Of a stretch of DNA of 16,481 bases, positions 1-7,970 are shown piece after piece. The position numbers and the translations under genes were made by a program. The notes under the pieces were generated by a model that saw only the letters and a program-made list of their open reading frames with translations, was not told the origin of the DNA and ran no database searches. Numbering within the stretch: the first letter of the stretch is position 1; every line of letters begins with the position of its first letter. The stretch lies in NCBI GenBank assembly GCA_039188505.1, contig JBCCZC010000080.1:1-16481 (forward strand), written 5' to 3'. This DNA is from JBCCZC01 sp039188505 (GTDB lineage: Bacteria > Pseudomonadota > Gammaproteobacteria > Xanthomonadales > SZUA-38).

Positions 1-2
1 AG

Positions 3-1184
3 GCACTGGTTGCCATAGACCGCAGCATCGCGCTCAACCGGCAGGACGACGGCCTCTACCACGCTTACAACCTGCTGGAAGTGGGCGACGACCAGGTCGG
101 CGTCGGCCACCTCTATCCCATGCTCGAAGGTCAGGTGGCGGTGCTGAGCTCCGGAGCACTGAGCCCCGAAGCCGCAATCGACGTGCTCGAACACCTGTTC
201 GCGAGCCCGGTTTTCCGCGGTGAACTCGGCACCTTCATGCTCTATCCCGATCGACGGTTACCGCGGTTCCTGGATCGGAATCGTCCCGATCCCGCAGCGG
301 TCGACGACGTGGCGTTGCTCCGGCAGATGCTCGCCGACGGCGACACGCGACTGGTTTATCGCGACGTCGACGACGTCGTTCGCTTCAATGCCGCGTTCAC
401 GAACGCCGGCGATGTCGAGCGTGCGCTGGACGAGGCAGGCGCCGATGCGGAGGACCGGGCCCAGGTGCTGGCCTTGTACGAGGCCGTCTTCGACCATCAG
501 GCCTTCACGGGTCGTTCCGGCACCATGTTCGGCTTCGAGGGTCTGGGCTGCGTCTACTGGCACATGGTGGCCAAGCTCCTGCTGGCCGTGCAGGAGAATT
601 TCTTCCGGGCCCGCGACACGGGTGCCGACGCGAAGGTCGTGGAACAGCTGGCCCGGCTCTACTATCGCGTTCGGGCCGGGATCGGGTTCAACAAGACGCC
701 GGTCGAGTACGGCGCCTTCCCGGTCGATCCCTATTCGCACACGCCGGGTCATTCGGGCGCCAGCCAGCCAGGCATGACCGGGCAGGTCAAGGAGGAGATC
801 CTGACCCGCTTCGGTGAGCTCGGCGTCCGGGTGCAGGAGGGCATGGCGGCATTCGATCCTTCACTACTCCGCCGCCGCGAATTTCGCCAGGCCGCCGGGA
901 TCTTCTGCGTGCTGACCGTTGATGGCGACTGGGAAGAGGTCACGGTACCGCGTCGCAGCCTCGCGTTCTCCTGGTGTCAGGTCCCGGTCCTGTATCGCCT
1001 CGAGGACGGCGCCGAAGGCTCGATCGCGATCAAGGACGCCGACGGCCGCGAGCGGACCATGGCGGGCTTGCGGCTATCGCGGGCTGACAGCCAGGCGATC
1101 TTCGCGCGGTCCGGTGCGGTGCGGCGGCTGACCGTAACGTTCGATCCCGAAACGCTGCTGGAGCAGGTGACCGATGGTGGCTGA
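3..1184 (+). CDS. C-terminal part of a large putative beta-glucan phosphorylase-like enzyme (5' truncated)
   Basis: The reading frame is open from the first bases of the window, so only the last ~393 residues are present and the start lies outside. No signal peptide or membrane segment is visible in this part. Distinctive stretches include DGLYHAYNLLEV, MLEGQVAVLSSG, GFEGLGCVYWHMV and, near codons 235-260 of the fragment, a Tyr/Pro/Gly-rich segment with PYSHTPGHSGASQPGMTGQ. I recognise this as a family of ~1100-residue proteins seen in laminarin loci and usually called hypothetical. The layout of a Gly/Ala-rich segment, then a Gly-Val-Arg and a Phe-Asp-Pro strand, recalls the C-terminal end of GH94/GH149/GH161 phosphorylases (clan GH-Q). 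A beta-1,3-glucan phosphorylase would fit the adjacent laminarinase. This assignment is inference from resemblance and context. The 3' end overlaps the GH16 gene by 11 bp, which suggests one operon and translational coupling. Confidence 0.5.
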   Translation, partial: ALVAIDRSIALNRQDDGLYHAYNLLEVGDDQVGVGHLYPMLEGQVAVLSSGALSPEAAIDVLEHLFASPVFRGELGTFMLYPDRRLPRFLDRNRPDPAAVDDVALLRQMLADGDTRLVYRDVDDVVRFNAAFTNAGDVERALDEAGADAEDRAQVLALYEAVFDHQAFTGRSGTMFGFEGLGCVYWHMVAKLLLAVQENFFRARDTGADAKVVEQLARLYYRVRAGIGFNKTPVEYGAFPVDPYSHTPGHSGASQPGMTGQVKEEILTRFGELGVRVQEGMAAFDPSLLRRREFRQAAGIFCVLTVDGDWEEVTVPRRSLAFSWCQVPVLYRLEDGAEGSIAIKDADGRERTMAGLRLSRADSQAIFARSGAVRRLTVTFDPETLLEQVTDGG

Positions 1185-2490
1185 GGTATCGGCTGAGCCA
1201 TCGCTACGCCCAAGCGCGTTGGCGGGCGCTCTTGCCCTGCTGCTCGCTCCGCCGAGCCAGGCCGAGGTCAGCGTCGACGTCGGCGGCCCTGGCTTCACCG
1301 CTATGGACGGCACCGAGTTCGTGGCAGAGACGTACGTCGCGGGCGGCAGGATGGGTCGCTTGGCGGGCATTCGTGGCGTCCAGGATCCCGCGCTGTACGA
1401 GACCTTCCGCGAGGGGGCGGTCTCCGTTGCGCATCCGGTGGCGCCGGGCCGCTGGGATGTGACGCTTCATTTCGCCGAGCCGGAAACCGAACCGAACGAC
1501 CGCGTCTTCGATGTCCTGATCGAAGGGGAAACCGTCCTCGAGGACGTCAATGTTCGCAGCTTCCGGGACGGTCAGCCGGTCTCGGGATTGAGCATCAACC
1601 TGCCCGGTATGGCCGTCGAGGACGGCGCGCTCGATATCGCCTTCACGGGTGTGAAGGGGCTGCCGATTCTGAGCGGCTACCAGATCCGGAAGCCCGTACC
1701 GCGCGGATCGGATTGGAAGCTGATCTGGGCCGACGAGTTCGACACGCCCGGGCGACCCGATCCGGAGCGCTGGTCGCCGAATGTCTGGCCCGCCGGCAAG
1801 GTCAACCAGGAAGCCCAGGCCTACACCCCGAGATCGAAGAACGTCCGCGTCGAGGATGGTCACCTCGTCATCGAGGCCCACCGCGAGGACGTTGACGACG
1901 CCAGGTACAGCTCAGGCCGCATCCATTCGGCAGGCAAGGGCGACTTCCTTTACGGACGCTTCGAGATCCGGGCAAGTCTACCCCGCGGTCAGGGCACGTG
2001 GCCGGCGATCTGGATGCTGCCGAGCGATCCCTACCGCTACGCCAGCAACTGCGAGGCGCCAACCGACTGGCAGGGCAGCGACACCTGCGACGCGTGGCCG
2101 AACTCGGGCGAGATCGACATCATGGAGCACGTCGGCTACCAGATGGATCACGTCCACGCGACGGTGCACACGAAGTCCTACTACTGGATGGAGTGGCAGC
2201 AGCGCAAGGGGCGCATCATCCTCGACGAGGTCGATGCGCGGTTTCACGTCTATGCGCTCGAGTGGGGACCGGACCGGATCGACGCCTTCGTCGACGATTC
2301 GCTCTACTTCACCTACATGCGCGAACCCGATGCCGACTGGCGCGCCTGGCCCTTCGACCATGCGTTCCACCTGGTCCTGAACATTGCCGTGGGCGGCGCC
2401 TGGGGCCTCGCCGGCGGGCCGATCGACGAGAGCATCTTCCCGCAGCGAATGCTCGTAGACTGGGTGCGCGTCTACGAGCGCGAAGAGTAA
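1174..2490 (+). CDS. Secreted malectin-GH16 endo-beta-1,3-glucanase (laminarinase type)
   Basis: The 438-residue protein starts with a signal peptide (hydrophobic core ~14-26, likely cleavage after Ser-Gln-Ala30). Residues ~31-172 form a malectin-like carbohydrate-binding domain (VSVDVGG start, RxFDVLIEG-type strand, GLPILSGYQI end). Residues ~178-438 are a GH16 catalytic domain, opening with WKLIWADEFD and containing TWPAIWMLP (275-283). The catalytic ExDxxE motif is GEIDIMEH, giving nucleophile Glu313, Asp315 and acid/base Glu318. This signature with the extra Met is typical of bacterial laminarinases, which cut internal beta-1,3 bonds of laminarin-like glucans. The ATG follows an in-frame stop at 1168, so no longer start exists, and GGAG at 1160-1163 gives a good ribosome site inside the upstream gene. 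Product probably periplasmic or extracellular. Exact specificity (beta-1,3 versus mixed-linkage) cannot be read from sequence. Confidence 0.9.
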   Translation: MVAEVSAEPSLRPSALAGALALLLAPPSQAEVSVDVGGPGFTAMDGTEFVAETYVAGGRMGRLAGIRGVQDPALYETFREGAVSVAHPVAPGRWDVTLHFAEPETEPNDRVFDVLIEGETVLEDVNVRSFRDGQPVSGLSINLPGMAVEDGALDIAFTGVKGLPILSGYQIRKPVPRGSDWKLIWADEFDTPGRPDPERWSPNVWPAGKVNQEAQAYTPRSKNVRVEDGHLVIEAHREDVDDARYSSGRIHSAGKGDFLYGRFEIRASLPRGQGTWPAIWMLPSDPYRYASNCEAPTDWQGSDTCDAWPNSGEIDIMEHVGYQMDHVHATVHTKSYYWMEWQQRKGRIILDEVDARFHVYALEWGPDRIDAFVDDSLYFTYMREPDADWRAWPFDHAFHLVLNIAVGGAWGLAGGPIDESIFPQRMLVDWVRVYEREE

Positions 2491-2514
2491 GACTCGCCCG
2501 CCCGGCGCGTACGA

Positions 2515-3558
2515 TCAGCCGGTTTCCGGGGAGCCGGCAGCCGCGCGCGCTTCGGCATTGGTGAAGACGATCTCGACCCGGCGGTTCTGCTGCCGTCCCT
2601 CCGTGGAGTCGTTGGGGGCGATCGGTCGCTCCATGCCGAAACCTTCGGCCGTGGCCTGCGCGGGATCGAGACCCAGCTGCACCAGGTAGTCGCGGACCGC
2701 ATTGGCACGCCGCAGGGACAGGGCAAGGTTGTAGTCCGCGTTGCCCGTGCTGTCGGTGTGTCCTTCGATGTTGGCCTGGATTCCGGGGTTCTCGGCGAGA
2801 TAACCGTAGAGTTCGTCCAGGCGCTGCCGGGCACCGGCCTTCAGCTCGGCCCCGTTGAGTTCGAACAGCACATCACCGAGGACCAGCATGGGCCCGCGCT
2901 TCGTGCGCTCGAACTCCAGGGTGGTCAGCGTTGCGCTCAGCTCTTCCTGGAGAGCGTCGGCGCGGGCCTCGGCGGCGGCCACCTGTTCCGTCGCGGTGAC
3001 CATCGTCTCGAGGGCCATCTGCTCCGCCACATCTGCGCGTGAGGCCGCGATGGCCGCCTCTCGCTCCGCCAGCTCGCGTTCGCGCTGGGCCAGTTCGGCT
3101 TCGCGGCGCCGGAAGGCGGCCTCCTGCTCCGCTGCCGCAACGCGGGCGCGACGCTCGATCTCGAGCTGAATCCGCTCCTCGTCCAGCGACCTGCGCCGTT
3201 CGTCGAGCTGCGCGATGGCCGCCCGATGGTCGGCGATGGTTGCGGCCTCCTCGAGGTAGTCCATGGAGCGCTCGGCCTGATAGATCCAGTAGATCCGCTC
3301 GCGATCGTCGTCCCAGCGGCGGCCGCTGTCGACGTTGCCGACGGCCTCGCGAGCGTCCTCATACGCAACCGGTGCGCGCGCGCTCAGATCGACTTCGGTG
3401 TCGCCGTTCAGGGCTCGCCAGCGGGCAACGGCCGCCTCCGACGCCTCGCGAATCTCGACCGTGGACCAGCGCTCCAACGACGTTTCCTCGCCGGCTGTGG
3501 CCGCGACCGAGGCGACGAGGATCGCCACCGACCCGATGAGCAGGGAAGCGCGCCTCAT
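2515..3558 (-). CDS. OmpA-family peptidoglycan-binding protein with coiled-coil
   Basis: The 347-residue protein has a signal peptide (1-~22, cleavage near Ala-Thr-Ala), an N-terminal region of unknown fold (25-105), a long charged coiled coil rich in Arg, Glu and Ala (~105-220), and a C-terminal OmpA/Pal domain (~225-335). That domain carries the peptidoglycan-contacting pair, Asp269 in EGHTDSTG and Arg284 in LSLRRANAV, with the same 15-residue spacing as Asp271/Arg286 of E. coli OmpA. The protein should sit in the periplasm and bind diaminopimelate in peptidoglycan. No outer-membrane barrel is visible and there is no lipobox. It overlaps the upstream 133-residue gene by 4 bp (ATGA), so the two are translationally coupled. 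It converges with the GH16 gene across a 24-bp gap. Nothing ties it to sugar use beyond position. Confidence 0.88.
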   Translation of the reverse strand: MRRASLLIGSVAILVASVAATAGEETSLERWSTVEIREASEAAVARWRALNGDTEVDLSARAPVAYEDAREAVGNVDSGRRWDDDRERIYWIYQAERSMDYLEEAATIADHRAAIAQLDERRRSLDEERIQLEIERRARVAAAEQEAAFRRREAELAQRERELAEREAAIAASRADVAEQMALETMVTATEQVAAAEARADALQEELSATLTTLEFERTKRGPMLVLGDVLFELNGAELKAGARQRLDELYGYLAENPGIQANIEGHTDSTGNADYNLALSLRRANAVRDYLVQLGLDPAQATAEGFGMERPIAPNDSTEGRQQNRRVEIVFTNAEARAAAGSPETG

Positions 3559-3956
3559 TGCTCACCCCCTTCCGCATCGCCGGCTTCATCGACGGTGGCC
3601 TCGAGGGCCTCGACCTGCCCGAGCAACTGCTTGCGTTGCTGGGCGAGCTCGAACGCCTCGACGATGGCCTCGGCCACCTTCAGATCCATCGCGGCGTTGT
3701 TGTACTGCATGCGGGCGAGACCAAGGATGCGTCGTGTCCTTGCCTCATCAGCCTGCTCGAGCCAGACGCGTGCCCGCTCGAGCTCCTCCGTCGCCAGGCG
3801 CTGAGCCGGGCCGCCAGCGGCAAGCTCCAGCCGGTCTCCAAGCGTCTCGATCTCCGCTTTCAGACGATCTCGTTCGTCCTGGGCAAAGGCGTCGGTGGCG
3901 ATGCAGACGAACAGCGCCAGGGGCGCCCATCGGTAGATGAATGGAGCTCGGTGCAT
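3555..3956 (-). CDS. Small exported helical protein, DUF4398-like, partner of OmpA-family gene
   Basis: The 133-residue protein has an N-terminal signal peptide with likely cleavage after Ala-Phe-Ala25. The mature part is almost wholly helical and charged, with a central segment of the type GPAQRLATEELERARVWLEQ and a repeated Ala/Glu/Arg pattern, ending in an acidic tail. Such short proteins (DUF4398-like) are commonly encoded just before OmpA-domain proteins with a coiled coil, and this gene overlaps that partner by 4 bp (ATGA). A strong purine-rich ribosome site (GGAGAGGG, minus strand, 3964-3971) lies 8 nt before the ATG. The family assignment is by resemblance and context; no catalytic motif is present. 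A structural or envelope-stress role is plausible but unproven. Confidence 0.75.
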   Translation of the reverse strand: MHRAPFIYRWAPLALFVCIATDAFAQDERDRLKAEIETLGDRLELAAGGPAQRLATEELERARVWLEQADEARTRRILGLARMQYNNAAMDLKVAEAIVEAFELAQQRKQLLGQVEALEATVDEAGDAEGGEQ

Positions 3957-4005
3957 GGCGGTTTCCCTCTCCGTTTCGCGGTGCGCGTTTGGACAGGCAG
4001 TATTC

Positions 4006-4033
4006 CCGCCGTGCCGGCAGGGCGCAACGGCGG
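4006..4033. terminator. Possible stem-loop between the symporter and the DUF4398-like gene
   Basis: CCGCCGT at 4006-4012 pairs perfectly with ACGGCGG at 4027-4033 across a 14-nt loop. It lies 26 bp downstream of the symporter stop on the minus strand, where a terminator would be expected. There is no clear U tract after it, so it is only a candidate; it could also lie within the promoter region of the 133-residue gene. Confidence 0.3.
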
Positions 4034-4058
4034 AGAACGCTGCGTCCCGGAGCCGGCT

Positions 4059-5489
4059 TCAGACGACGCCGCGGCGCTCCTCGAGTTCCATCCGGGTTTC
4101 ATGGGCCTTCTCCTCGGTGATGGAGTAGGTCGCGATCGACCAGATGGCAATCGCCGAAGCCGCCGCGGGAACGAAGGCGTCGCAGAGGCGCATGAGGCGG
4201 ATCGCCTCGGCCGACTGGTTGCCCCCGAGCTCGACATCGAAGCCGGTCCAGACGAGGAGGATGCCACCAACAAACAGGGCGGCCGACTGGCCAAGTTTCA
4301 CGACCCACCAGTAGATCGAGCCGTACATGCCCTCGCGCCGCTCCTCCGTCCGAAGTTCATCGGCGTCGACGACGTCGGCGACCATCGACGGCATGAGGGT
4401 GAAGAGACCGGCGAGGCCGAAGGCGATGAGCGGCGCCGGGATGAGCACCGACCAGGGATTCTCGGGCGTATAAATGAACCACTTCAGCGCGTAGCCAACC
4501 ATGGAGATGCCCGTCGACACGTAGAAGGCCCGCTGCTTGCCGATCTTCGTGGCCAGCCGCGTGACAATGAAGACAACGATAAGCCCCGAGAACGCCTGCA
4601 CGAGGCCCGAATGGCCGACGAACACAGAACCGGCCGCCTGATCGCCGCCAAACACGTAGTAGATGATCACGTAGGACTGGAAGGCGGCGACCAGGATAAA
4701 GCCATTGAAGACCAGGAACGTGGCAATGCAAAGCTTGAGGAAGGGCTTGAACGACAGCGTCTTGCCAAAGCCGCGCAGGAAGTCCTTCGCCAGCGCCTTC
4801 ATGCCCGCGCCCCGGGCCTCATCGCCGCCCGCCATGTCCTTGAAGCGTTCGCGCAGGAAGATGGCGGGCAGAATCCCGAGCGCGATCACCGCGACGGCGA
4901 TGATCATGGCCAGGTAGCCGGCCCCGGTCACCACGTCGCCGAAGACGGGGAGGTACATGATCGCCAGGAAGTAGGGCGTGATCATGTAGGCGATGGTGCC
5001 CATGAAGTTCTGCACGCCCATGAGCCGCGTTCGCTCGTGATAGTCGGGAGTCAGCTCGTAGCCCAGCGCCACCCATGGCGTGGCGAAGATCGTATAGGCC
5101 AGATAGAAGAGCAGGGACCCGGCAAGGAAATACCAGAAGTACCAGTATTCGCTCTTGCCCGGTGGGAGCTGCCAGAGGAGCGTGAACGCGATGGCCACCG
5201 AGATCGCGCCGAAGAAGATGTAGGGTCGACGGCGGCCCCAGCGCGTGCGGGTCTTGTCGGAGGCGTAGCCGACGAGCGGGTCGGTCAAGGCGTCAGTCAG
5301 GCGCGGTATCGCTCCCAGAAGCCCGACCAGCGCCGGATTCATGCCGAGCCCGAGGTTCAGCACGATCATCATGCGCCCCGCGGCGTCCGCCAGCGTGTTG
5401 TTGACCATCGCACCGAATCCGTAGACGACCTTCTGTCTGAACGGGATGCGGTCCTGCGGTGCCGTCTCGAAGTGCGCGCCTTCGGCCAT
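4059..5489 (-). CDS. GPH-family sugar:cation symporter (MFS, MelB-like)
   Basis: The 476-residue protein has about 12 hydrophobic segments and no signal peptide, as in MFS carriers. Residues 63-89 hold the hallmark of glycoside-pentoside-hexuronide symporters: RLTDALTDPLVGYASD, then an Arg/Lys-rich cytoplasmic loop (TRTRWGRRRPY). The length matches the family (450-500). It should move a mono- or oligosaccharide across the inner membrane with H+ or Na+. Given the neighbouring GH16 and GH3 genes, the likely substrate is glucose, laminaribiose or a short beta-glucan oligosaccharide (inference). The ATG at 5489 has a strong ribosome site, GAGGGG at 5496-5501, 7 nt away. It is divergent from the GH3 gene, and a 14-bp LacI-type operator lies 23 bp upstream of its start. 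Confidence 0.88.
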   Translation of the reverse strand: MAEGAHFETAPQDRIPFRQKVVYGFGAMVNNTLADAAGRMMIVLNLGLGMNPALVGLLGAIPRLTDALTDPLVGYASDKTRTRWGRRRPYIFFGAISVAIAFTLLWQLPPGKSEYWYFWYFLAGSLLFYLAYTIFATPWVALGYELTPDYHERTRLMGVQNFMGTIAYMITPYFLAIMYLPVFGDVVTGAGYLAMIIAVAVIALGILPAIFLRERFKDMAGGDEARGAGMKALAKDFLRGFGKTLSFKPFLKLCIATFLVFNGFILVAAFQSYVIIYYVFGGDQAAGSVFVGHSGLVQAFSGLIVVFIVTRLATKIGKQRAFYVSTGISMVGYALKWFIYTPENPWSVLIPAPLIAFGLAGLFTLMPSMVADVVDADELRTEERREGMYGSIYWWVVKLGQSAALFVGGILLVWTGFDVELGGNQSAEAIRLMRLCDAFVPAAASAIAIWSIATYSITEEKAHETRMELEERRGVV

Positions 5490-5511
5490 CGTGAATCCCC
5501 TCAGAAGAAAT

Positions 5512-5525
5512 GGACAGCGCTGTCA
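5512..5525. promoter_or_regulatory. LacI-type operator 1 (before the symporter)
   Basis: GGACAGCGCTGTCA contains a perfect 12-bp palindrome (GACAGCGCTGTC, 5513-5524) with the central CG typical of LacI-family operators. It matches the two other sites in the window at 5618 and 12344. On the minus strand it sits between a candidate promoter and the symporter ribosome site, a repression position. Confidence 0.8.
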
Positions 5526-5535
5526 ATCCCGGCAC

Positions 5536-5563
5536 GGTAAACCGAAAGGCACACCGGGCACAA
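5536..5563 (-). promoter_or_regulatory. Weak candidate promoter of the symporter gene
   Basis: On the minus strand TTGTGC (5563-5558) is followed after 16 nt by TTTACC (5541-5536). Predicted transcription would start near 5529, immediately before operator 1. The -10 match is poor (3 of 6), so the call rests mainly on position. Confidence 0.3.
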
Positions 5564-5583
5564 GGTTTCGTCACCACGAGTTC

Positions 5584-5613
5584 TTGACGCACGGATTCGG
5601 GACTCGCTACGAT
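5584..5613 (+). promoter_or_regulatory. Sigma70-type promoter of the GH3 gene
   Basis: TTGACG (5584-5589) and TACGAT (5608-5613) are separated by 18 nt; each matches the sigma70 consensus at 5 of 6 or 4 of 6 positions. Predicted transcription starts near 5620, inside operator 2, so a bound LacI protein would block initiation. Confidence 0.6.
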
Positions 5614-5617
5614 TTAC

Positions 5618-5631
5618 TGACAGCGTTGTCA
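5618..5631. promoter_or_regulatory. LacI-type operator 2 (before the GH3 gene)
   Basis: TGACAGCGTTGTCA is a 14-bp palindrome with one central-pair mismatch. It overlaps the predicted transcription start and ends 14 bp before the GH3 ATG. It shares 12 of 14 bases or more with operators 1 and 3. Confidence 0.82.
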
Positions 5632-5645
5632 TCAAAAGGTGCGCC

Positions 5646-7970
5646 ATGGCCCCGGTATGCTCGTCGCAGCACGCGCTCGCCGAAGTTCGCGGGTCAGCGA
5701 GCTTCCTTTCAAGAACACTCCTGGTAACGGTGATCGTGATGAGCCATGCGTTTTCGGACCTTCGGGCCGTCGAGCTCACCGCGCGCGACGAGGCCATCGA
5801 GGCCCGCGTCGAAGCGCTCCTGGCGCAGATGACGCTGCGCGAGAAGATCGGGCAGCTGAGTCAGCGCAACGTGGGCGTGGACCATATCCCGGACCCGATC
5901 CGGGAGGCCATCGCGGACGGGAAGATCGGCTCCGTGCTGAACGCGGTCGGACCGGAGCTGACCGCCGAGCTGCAGCGGATCGCGGTCCAGGAGAGTCGCC
6001 TCGGCATTCCGCTCCTCATCGGGCGCGACGTGATCCACGGGTTTCGTACCGTGTTTCCGATTCCCCTCGGGCAGGCGGCGAGCTTCCACCCGGACGGGGT
6101 TCGCGAGGGTGCCAGGCTGGCGGCCCTCGAAGCCGTTGCGAACGGCGTGAACTGGACCTTCGCCCCGATGATCGACATCTCGCGCGACGCGCGCTGGGGT
6201 CGCATCGCCGAGTCCTTCGGCGAGGATCCGTTTCTCACCTCGGTCCTGGCAGTCGCTTCGGTCGAAGGCTACCAGGGCGAGGACCTCGGGGGCCCGGGCC
6301 GCATCGCGGCCACCGCCAAGCATTTCGCCGGCTATGGCGCGAGCGAGTCCGGCCGGGACTACAACACCACGAATATCCCCGAAAACGAGCTGCGTAACGT
6401 CTACCTGCCGCCCTTCCGCGCCGCGGTCGACGCGGGCGTGGCGAGCCTCATGGCGTCGTTCAGCGATATCGATGGCGTCCCCGCCTCGGCCAACCGCTGG
6501 CTCATGCGTGACGTTCTCCGCGACGAGTGGGGCTTCCGCGGCCTGGTCGTGAGCGACTGGGAATCGATCTCCCAGCTCACCATCCACGGCCTGACGGCGG
6601 ACGGTCGGGGAGCAGCGGCCGAGGCAATGAACGCCGGCATCGACATGGAGATGCAGAGTGCGACCTACGAGCACTTCGTCGAGGATCTCGTCGAGGACGG
6701 CCGGCTGTCGACGGACACGATCGACGAAATGGTGCGCAACGTCCTGCGGGTGAAGTTCCACCTGGGCATCATGGATGCTGTGCCCGACCCGGACGCGGTC
6801 ACCGTCGATCTCGAGGCCCACCTCGAGGCGACGCGCGTCGCAGCCCGCGAGAGCCTCGTGCTCCTGAAGAACGACGGTGACGTCCTGCCGCTGGACGCCG
6901 ACGCCGTCCGTACCCTTGCCGTCATCGGGCCCCTCGCCGACGCGCCCTACGACCAGCTCGGCACTTGGATCTTCGACGGTGACCGCGCGCTCGCCGTCAC
7001 GCCGCTGCAGGCGCTTCGCGATGAACTCGGGGACGCCGTCGACATCCGCTACGTGCCGACGCTCGCCACAAGTCGCACGCGCGATCAGTCGAACTTCAAG
7101 GCGGCGCTCGATGCGGTCCGCGCTGCCGATGCGGTGCTGCTGTTCCTCGGCGAGGAATCGATCCTCTCGGGCGAGGCCCACTCCCGCGCCGACATCCAGC
7201 TCCCCGGGGCCCAGGAGGCCCTCGTCGAAGCGGTTGCTGCCATCGGCAAGCCGACGGCAGCCGTGATCCTCGCAGGCCGGCCGCTGGCCCTGCAGAACGT
7301 GGTCGACGATCTGCCCGCCATCCTCTACGCCTGGCATCCTGGCACCATGGGCGGCCCGGCGATCGTGGACGTGGTCTTCGGGGCCGAGAGTCCAAGCGGC
7401 AAGCTGCCCGTGACCTTCCCGCGCATGTCCGGCCAGGTACCGATTTACTACAACCACAAGAACACCGGCAAACCGGCGACCGTCGATTCCTTCGTGCCGA
7501 TCGACGAGATTCCGCCGGAAGCGCCGCAGCTGTCGGTCGGCAATACGGCGCACCACCTCGATGCGGGCTTCACCCCGCTGTTCCCCTTCGGCCACGGGCT
7601 CGGCTACACGACCTTTGCCTATGACGACCTCGTGGTCCGCACACCCCGCGTTGCTCTGGACGGCGTCGTGGAAGTGGAGGCTACGGTGCGCAACACCGGC
7701 CAGCGCCCGGGCATCGAGGTGGTTCAGCTCTACATCCGCGACCTCGTCGGCAACGTGACCCGGCCCGTCCGCGAGCTGAAGGGATTCCAGCGAATTCGTC
7801 TCGAGCCGGGGCAGTCGCGCACGGTCCGCTTCGCGCTGCCGACCGACGCGCTCGCGTTCTACGGTCGCGACATGCAGCGCAGGATCGAAGCGGGCGCGTT
7901 CCACGTCTGGATCGGCGGTAGCTCGGCGACGACGCTCCGGGCCGGCTTCGAACTCGTCGACGCACCGTGA
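5646..7970 (+). CDS. GH3 beta-glucosidase (BglX-like), probably exported
   Basis: The 774-residue protein has the three-domain layout of BglX-type GH3 enzymes: a barrel (~60-385), an alpha/beta sandwich (~400-640) and a C-terminal fibronectin III-like domain (~675-745, LKGFQRIRLEPGQSRTV). The nucleophile is Asp304 in VVSDWES, the substrate-binding Lys225-His226 lies in AKHFAGYG, and the likely acid/base is Glu510 in SGEAHSR. It should release glucose from the non-reducing ends of beta-glucosides, here probably laminarin oligosaccharides. AAGGTG at 5636-5641 supports this ATG. The N-terminus has a hydrophobic stretch at ~20-35 after a long polar lead, consistent with a signal peptide or anchor but not a classic one. 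Its stop overlaps the transporter start (GTGA). Beta-xylosidase activity cannot be excluded from sequence. Confidence 0.92.
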   Translation: MAPVCSSQHALAEVRGSASFLSRTLLVTVIVMSHAFSDLRAVELTARDEAIEARVEALLAQMTLREKIGQLSQRNVGVDHIPDPIREAIADGKIGSVLNAVGPELTAELQRIAVQESRLGIPLLIGRDVIHGFRTVFPIPLGQAASFHPDGVREGARLAALEAVANGVNWTFAPMIDISRDARWGRIAESFGEDPFLTSVLAVASVEGYQGEDLGGPGRIAATAKHFAGYGASESGRDYNTTNIPENELRNVYLPPFRAAVDAGVASLMASFSDIDGVPASANRWLMRDVLRDEWGFRGLVVSDWESISQLTIHGLTADGRGAAAEAMNAGIDMEMQSATYEHFVEDLVEDGRLSTDTIDEMVRNVLRVKFHLGIMDAVPDPDAVTVDLEAHLEATRVAARESLVLLKNDGDVLPLDADAVRTLAVIGPLADAPYDQLGTWIFDGDRALAVTPLQALRDELGDAVDIRYVPTLATSRTRDQSNFKAALDAVRAADAVLLFLGEESILSGEAHSRADIQLPGAQEALVEAVAAIGKPTAAVILAGRPLALQNVVDDLPAILYAWHPGTMGGPAIVDVVFGAESPSGKLPVTFPRMSGQVPIYYNHKNTGKPATVDSFVPIDEIPPEAPQLSVGNTAHHLDAGFTPLFPFGHGLGYTTFAYDDLVVRTPRVALDGVVEVEATVRNTGQRPGIEVVQLYIRDLVGNVTRPVRELKGFQRIRLEPGQSRTVRFALPTDALAFYGRDMQRRIEAGAFHVWIGGSSATTLRAGFELVDAP

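Noticed and set aside
3558..5540. Plus-strand open frame of 660 codons
   Set aside because: It lies antisense to the GPH symporter and the DUF4398-like gene, both with clear family motifs and ribosome sites. Its charged, repetitive product is typical of a GC-rich shadow frame.
5709..7904. Minus-strand open frame of 731 codons
   Set aside because: It is antisense to the GH3 gene, whose catalytic motifs are intact. The product (rich in Arg, Glu, His, Asp) matches no family.
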